DNA of 64,000 nucleotides from NCBI GenBank assembly GCA_000333855.2, contig CM007320.1, positions 3,108,144-3,172,143 of the forward strand, written 5' to 3'. This stretch comes from Endotrypanum monterogeii (Eukaryota > Euglenozoa > Kinetoplastea > Trypanosomatida > Trypanosomatidae). Shown piece by piece: positions 60,649 through 64,000 of this stretch. Both the position numbers and the translations under genes were made by a program. How positions within the stretch are numbered: the stretch's first letter is position 1; each line of letters begins with the position of its first letter. The notes beneath the pieces are model-generated. The model did no database searches. It was not told the origin of the DNA and saw nothing but the letters and a program-made list of their open reading frames with translations.

Positions 60649-63600
60649 CAGACAAACGCACGAGAAAACAGGAGCAACAAAAGTGAGTCGAGCAAAGCGA
60701 TAAAAATAAGATATAATACGAAGCAAAAGTATAGGACAACAAGACGCGTCGAGAAGGATTGTATCCTACTGTTAAAAATTGAAAACACAGACACACGCCA
60801 GAGGGAAGATAGAAGAGGACAAAACAAAAAAATATTCGAGAACTGAAAAGGACGGGTTATGTTGCCCCTCAAGTGAGGAAAGTAGAGCAACAGCACAATG
60901 TAAGAGGCAAAGGGGAAAAAAAGCCAAAGCAAAAAAAAAAGGAGACGAGCAAGAAAAAAGGGCCCCTGAAAAGGTTGCACCGATCATACTTTTACGACTC
61001 GACAGAAAAAAAAAACCAAGTACAGTTAAAAAAAGAGACGAAGGGGAACCAAACGAGTGCGCGGCCAAGAAAGATCACGGTGAAACGTCAATCCTGGGAT
61101 AGGGAAAAGGAAAAGAAAAACTACAGAAAAAGAAAAAAAAACAGTTCGATGTATAGCAGCTACAACAAGAGAGTGGGTGGGTGTGAGTGAGCGAGCAGCG
61201 TTGGGCAAGTGCAAAAAAGATCCGTACCAAACCTGAAAAAAAAAAATCTCGCTTTTAAAATTATATGATTTTATATTCACCTCCAAATGATGCAAGGGGT
61301 GATTTTTTTTGTAGTATTACAACGCTATAGAGATGAGCGGATTGGAGCAAACAACCACAACGCGCACGAACACAGATACGCGGAATAAATATGATCAAAC
61401 AAATGTGTTGATCTGGATCCAATTCACCGTTGAGAAGATTTGTTTTGTTCTCTGCACAGGAACAGGCCTCCCTTTCTCGTTTCTTTTCGCGACCCCGAAA
61501 GGAAAGCACCGATTTTTTCGATTTCGTTTTGATTTATCAGGATCGAGATGGTTACTGCTGGCGCCACGGATATAGTTCAAGGCCCCACCTCCCCGTCTCG
61601 GTGCTTTTACAGGAGGAAAAAAAAAGGGAGACACTAGTATTCTTCAAATCGAAGCACAGCAACAAAAAAGGTAGAGAGACAGAAAAGACGATTCACTTTA
61701 AAGGGGAAAAAAGTTAATGACCACACACACACAGACAGAGGGGTGGGGGGAAGGTGGGGGGGTGTAGGAAAAAGAAAAGGCGAATCAAGTGCGCTGTGGC
61801 TGTAGTTGTAGGTGAGTATATAGGTAGATGAGACGAAAAAGGGCAGCAATCGTAGCACGACAGGGAAAGAGTTCCCTCCCCCTGAAATAGGTAGTCTTAA
61901 AAATAATAATACAAATATCTTTATAGATATGCACACACACACACACGGGAGGTGCAAGGACAAAAAAAGGAAAGTTGTTGGCAACTGAATGAGTAAGCAA
62001 GTGCAGATATTGACCCTCTTCCCCTTCTCCCTCACAGACACACACACACAGACAAAAAAAAACAAACGTGGAAAAAACGCGAAAGGATGTTGGATAGATA
62101 GAGGGAATTAGGGATAAAAACATGCAGACCTATCACAAGGAAGCGTGTACAATCACACCGGTCACCAGCGGCACACACTGCAGCGGTTTTGATTTACAAC
62201 AATCACTGGAGGGGGGAATAACGGGGGAAAAATGATGGGCAAAGCGACTTCAAAAGACACACGCACACAAATCGAAAGCCACACTTTCCCCCACAAATAA
62301 ATAAATCCGCCGCCGGGGGCCAAAAGCCAAACGGTCCAAATACACGCACGCGAGGGTTGGCAAAGGATTCTATGAGGCGGGGAGGGGAGGGGAGACGAGT
62401 TGAGGTGACTGAGTCGGCGATAATAAAAATGAGAGACCAAAACGAACAAACAAACGAACGGAGAAGAGAAAATTGAAAAACAACAACAAAGAAAATACAG
62501 TTTGTAGATCAAGTCGACTCAGAACTGATTGCCTACATATAACGATATACACACGTATATTTGATCCCCTATCCCCCTTTCCAGGTTGCCGAAACTACCA
62601 CCAGTAGGGTTGCAGGAGATGAGTCAAAGGGTAGTGCGAACCTGGGGGGACGAACGTTTATGTATCGGCACTTGCTTGTTGGCCTCGGTGTGGAGGGTGA
62701 GGGGGGGGGGAAGTAGGGTGAGGGGGGGGGAAGTAGAGTGAGGGATCTAGTACAAAAAACTTGAGGGAAGACTTCTGTGATCAGTAAAATAAACAAGTTG
62801 ATGCAGAAACAGAAAAGAGAGAAGCAAGCGGTGTCAACAAGTCAGTAATGATATGCCTTACCCTCTTTTTCCCCCCCAAAAAGTCGTGAAAGGAGCTTAA
62901 CAAAGAGGATAGAGATACAGTCAGGGAATAGAGGTGCTGGACAGGACAGAGGGGGGGGGGGAGAAAAGGAATAGATTGTACTAATCTTTTTTTTTTTGAA
63001 AATCAAAGGAGGTGGAGGAGACGCGAACGAGGTCGTCTGAGTGCCTAACAGAGCTGCGTACTTAGTGAGGGGAGAAAATGCTGAGGAACAGAGGCAGGTC
63101 CCGAAACGGGGAAATCAGTGGGAGGGGAGAAAAACGAGAAAACAGCAACAACGAACGCACCCCGAACACTTTCGGAAAAGAACAACAAAAGAAAGCCTTA
63201 AGCCAAACTCAAAGTGGAGATAAGTGACAAAATGAAAGAAGAGAACCGGAATGAGGTAATGATTGACGTAATATATATAGAGAGAGAGAGAGAGAGAGGA
63301 ATAGATCTTAGGTGCGTCGTGACTCGCGCACGCTACCCCACCACCAAAAAAGATAGGGGAGTGCGTGCTATGCTTGATAATGGTAAAAAAGAATGTTATA
63401 GACGCGTGAGAGAAACGGGGAGGAAAGGAGGGAGCCGAATCTCGAGATCTGAAACTAGAAAAGGATATAAGAAAAATACAGAAAAAGGTGTGCACTTGCA
63501 CGCGAGCAGATACACAGAAAAAAAATACAAGGGGGGATATATAGTGAGGAGAATTCTTCCCTTTTCACGCCTCTGGTAAAGATTCTCAAATGACTTATTC

Positions 63601-64000
63601 TCTTGTAATTCCAAAGGAGAGGGAGGAAAAACAAAAACACAGAAAAAATAAAAAGTGAGAAATAATGTCAAGAGACGATTGAGATCACAAAACACAGATC
63701 ACACACATACAGACGTGGAAAAAGCGAGGGTAGGAAAGGCGGGCAGAAAAAGGTTTCTCGAATATGTTTGTTGTCTTTTTTTTTTTTAAGGGTTGAGGTG
63801 TTCGTTGGCTCCTGGAGCACAGCAGACGTCCCAGTGCTGAGATGTGGGGTGGCTGGTGCTGGTGAGAGAGACACACGAAAAAAAAATACAGTAGCAACAA
63901 CGAGCGTCAAAAAAAAAACAGAGGAAGAAAGGAAATATACGACACTTGTAGGGTGGTGTGTGGGGGGGGGGGTAGAAAAATCAAGAACAAGTCACTTTGA

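Larger units (their letters stand above)
60073..64000. other. Long gene-free region, purine-rich on plus strand
   Basis: About 3.9 kb with no supported gene. It holds CA arrays at 60187-60224 and 60606-60643 (two images of one locus), many A8-A12 and G8-G12 tracts (for example 62701-62709, 62949-62959 and 63962-63971), an AG run (63278-63298) and CA runs near 61720 and 61931. The continuous plus-strand purine bias matches the spacers between minus-strand genes, so the same transcription direction probably continues. Confidence 0.6.

Noticed and set aside
60309..60980. 223-codon minus-strand frame across the second N gap
   Set aside because: It joins the duplicated PSP1 gene start to a translated CA array and includes unknown bases.
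60073..64000. Divergent strand-switch region
   Set aside because: The purine bias does not change sign and no plus-strand gene is seen.

Overview
The window looks like a nuclear chromosome segment from a trypanosomatid (Kinetoplastea). All 19 genes I accept lie on the minus strand, none needs an intron, and they are separated by 0.3-4 kb spacers full of homopolymers and microsatellites. The spacers are A/G-rich on the plus strand, so they are pyrimidine-rich on the sense strand, and several starts are preceded by a polypyrimidine tract and an AG. This is the architecture of a polycistronic unit processed by spliced-leader trans-splicing, here transcribed from right to left. I cannot name the species. 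From memory, the grouping SF1 - selenophosphate synthetase - NDH2 - L-2-hydroxyglutarate dehydrogenase resembles a segment of Trypanosoma brucei chromosome 10; this has not been checked here.

Layout, left to right. A dispersed repeat (family A, 1-387) opens the window. It is followed by an RbfA-like mitochondrial protein (984-2099), a GST-fold protein with a long tail (3660-5567), a large propeller-like protein ending in zinc-binding cysteines (7187-10483), an 856-residue coiled-coil protein (13042-15612), a polo-box kinase with embedded zinc fingers (17506-21270), COQ5 (22207-23073), a WD40 protein starting with a PIP box (23549-25183), an unexplained GC-rich island (about 25260-25870), and a protein tyrosine phosphatase (26719-28221). 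A family B repeat is interrupted by an N gap at 29 kb. Then come NDH2, PRPP synthetase, a BCS1-type AAA ATPase, selenophosphate synthetase, splicing factor 1, a TylF-type methyltransferase, a coiled-coil/SEP/UBX protein and an OS-9-like ER lectin. A second family B copy lies at 48 kb, followed by L2HGDH and a large probably mitochondrial orphan. A second family A copy (55924-56310) is followed by a PSP1-domain protein (58084-60072). The last 3.9 kb holds no gene I can support.

Neighbours in such units are usually not functionally linked, but mitochondrial functions are well represented: COQ5 and NDH2 (ubiquinone synthesis and reduction), BCS1 (complex III assembly), L2HGDH, the RbfA-like protein and the 997-residue orphan. 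The two N gaps are each flanked by a near-identical direct duplication of about 240-400 bp, so both look like unmerged contig overlaps and not missing sequence. The most interesting content is the kinase with degenerate tandem polo boxes and zinc fingers, the PIP-box WD40 protein (a candidate PCNA-linked ubiquitin-ligase adaptor), the candidate TFIIIC-like protein, and two families of long direct repeats.
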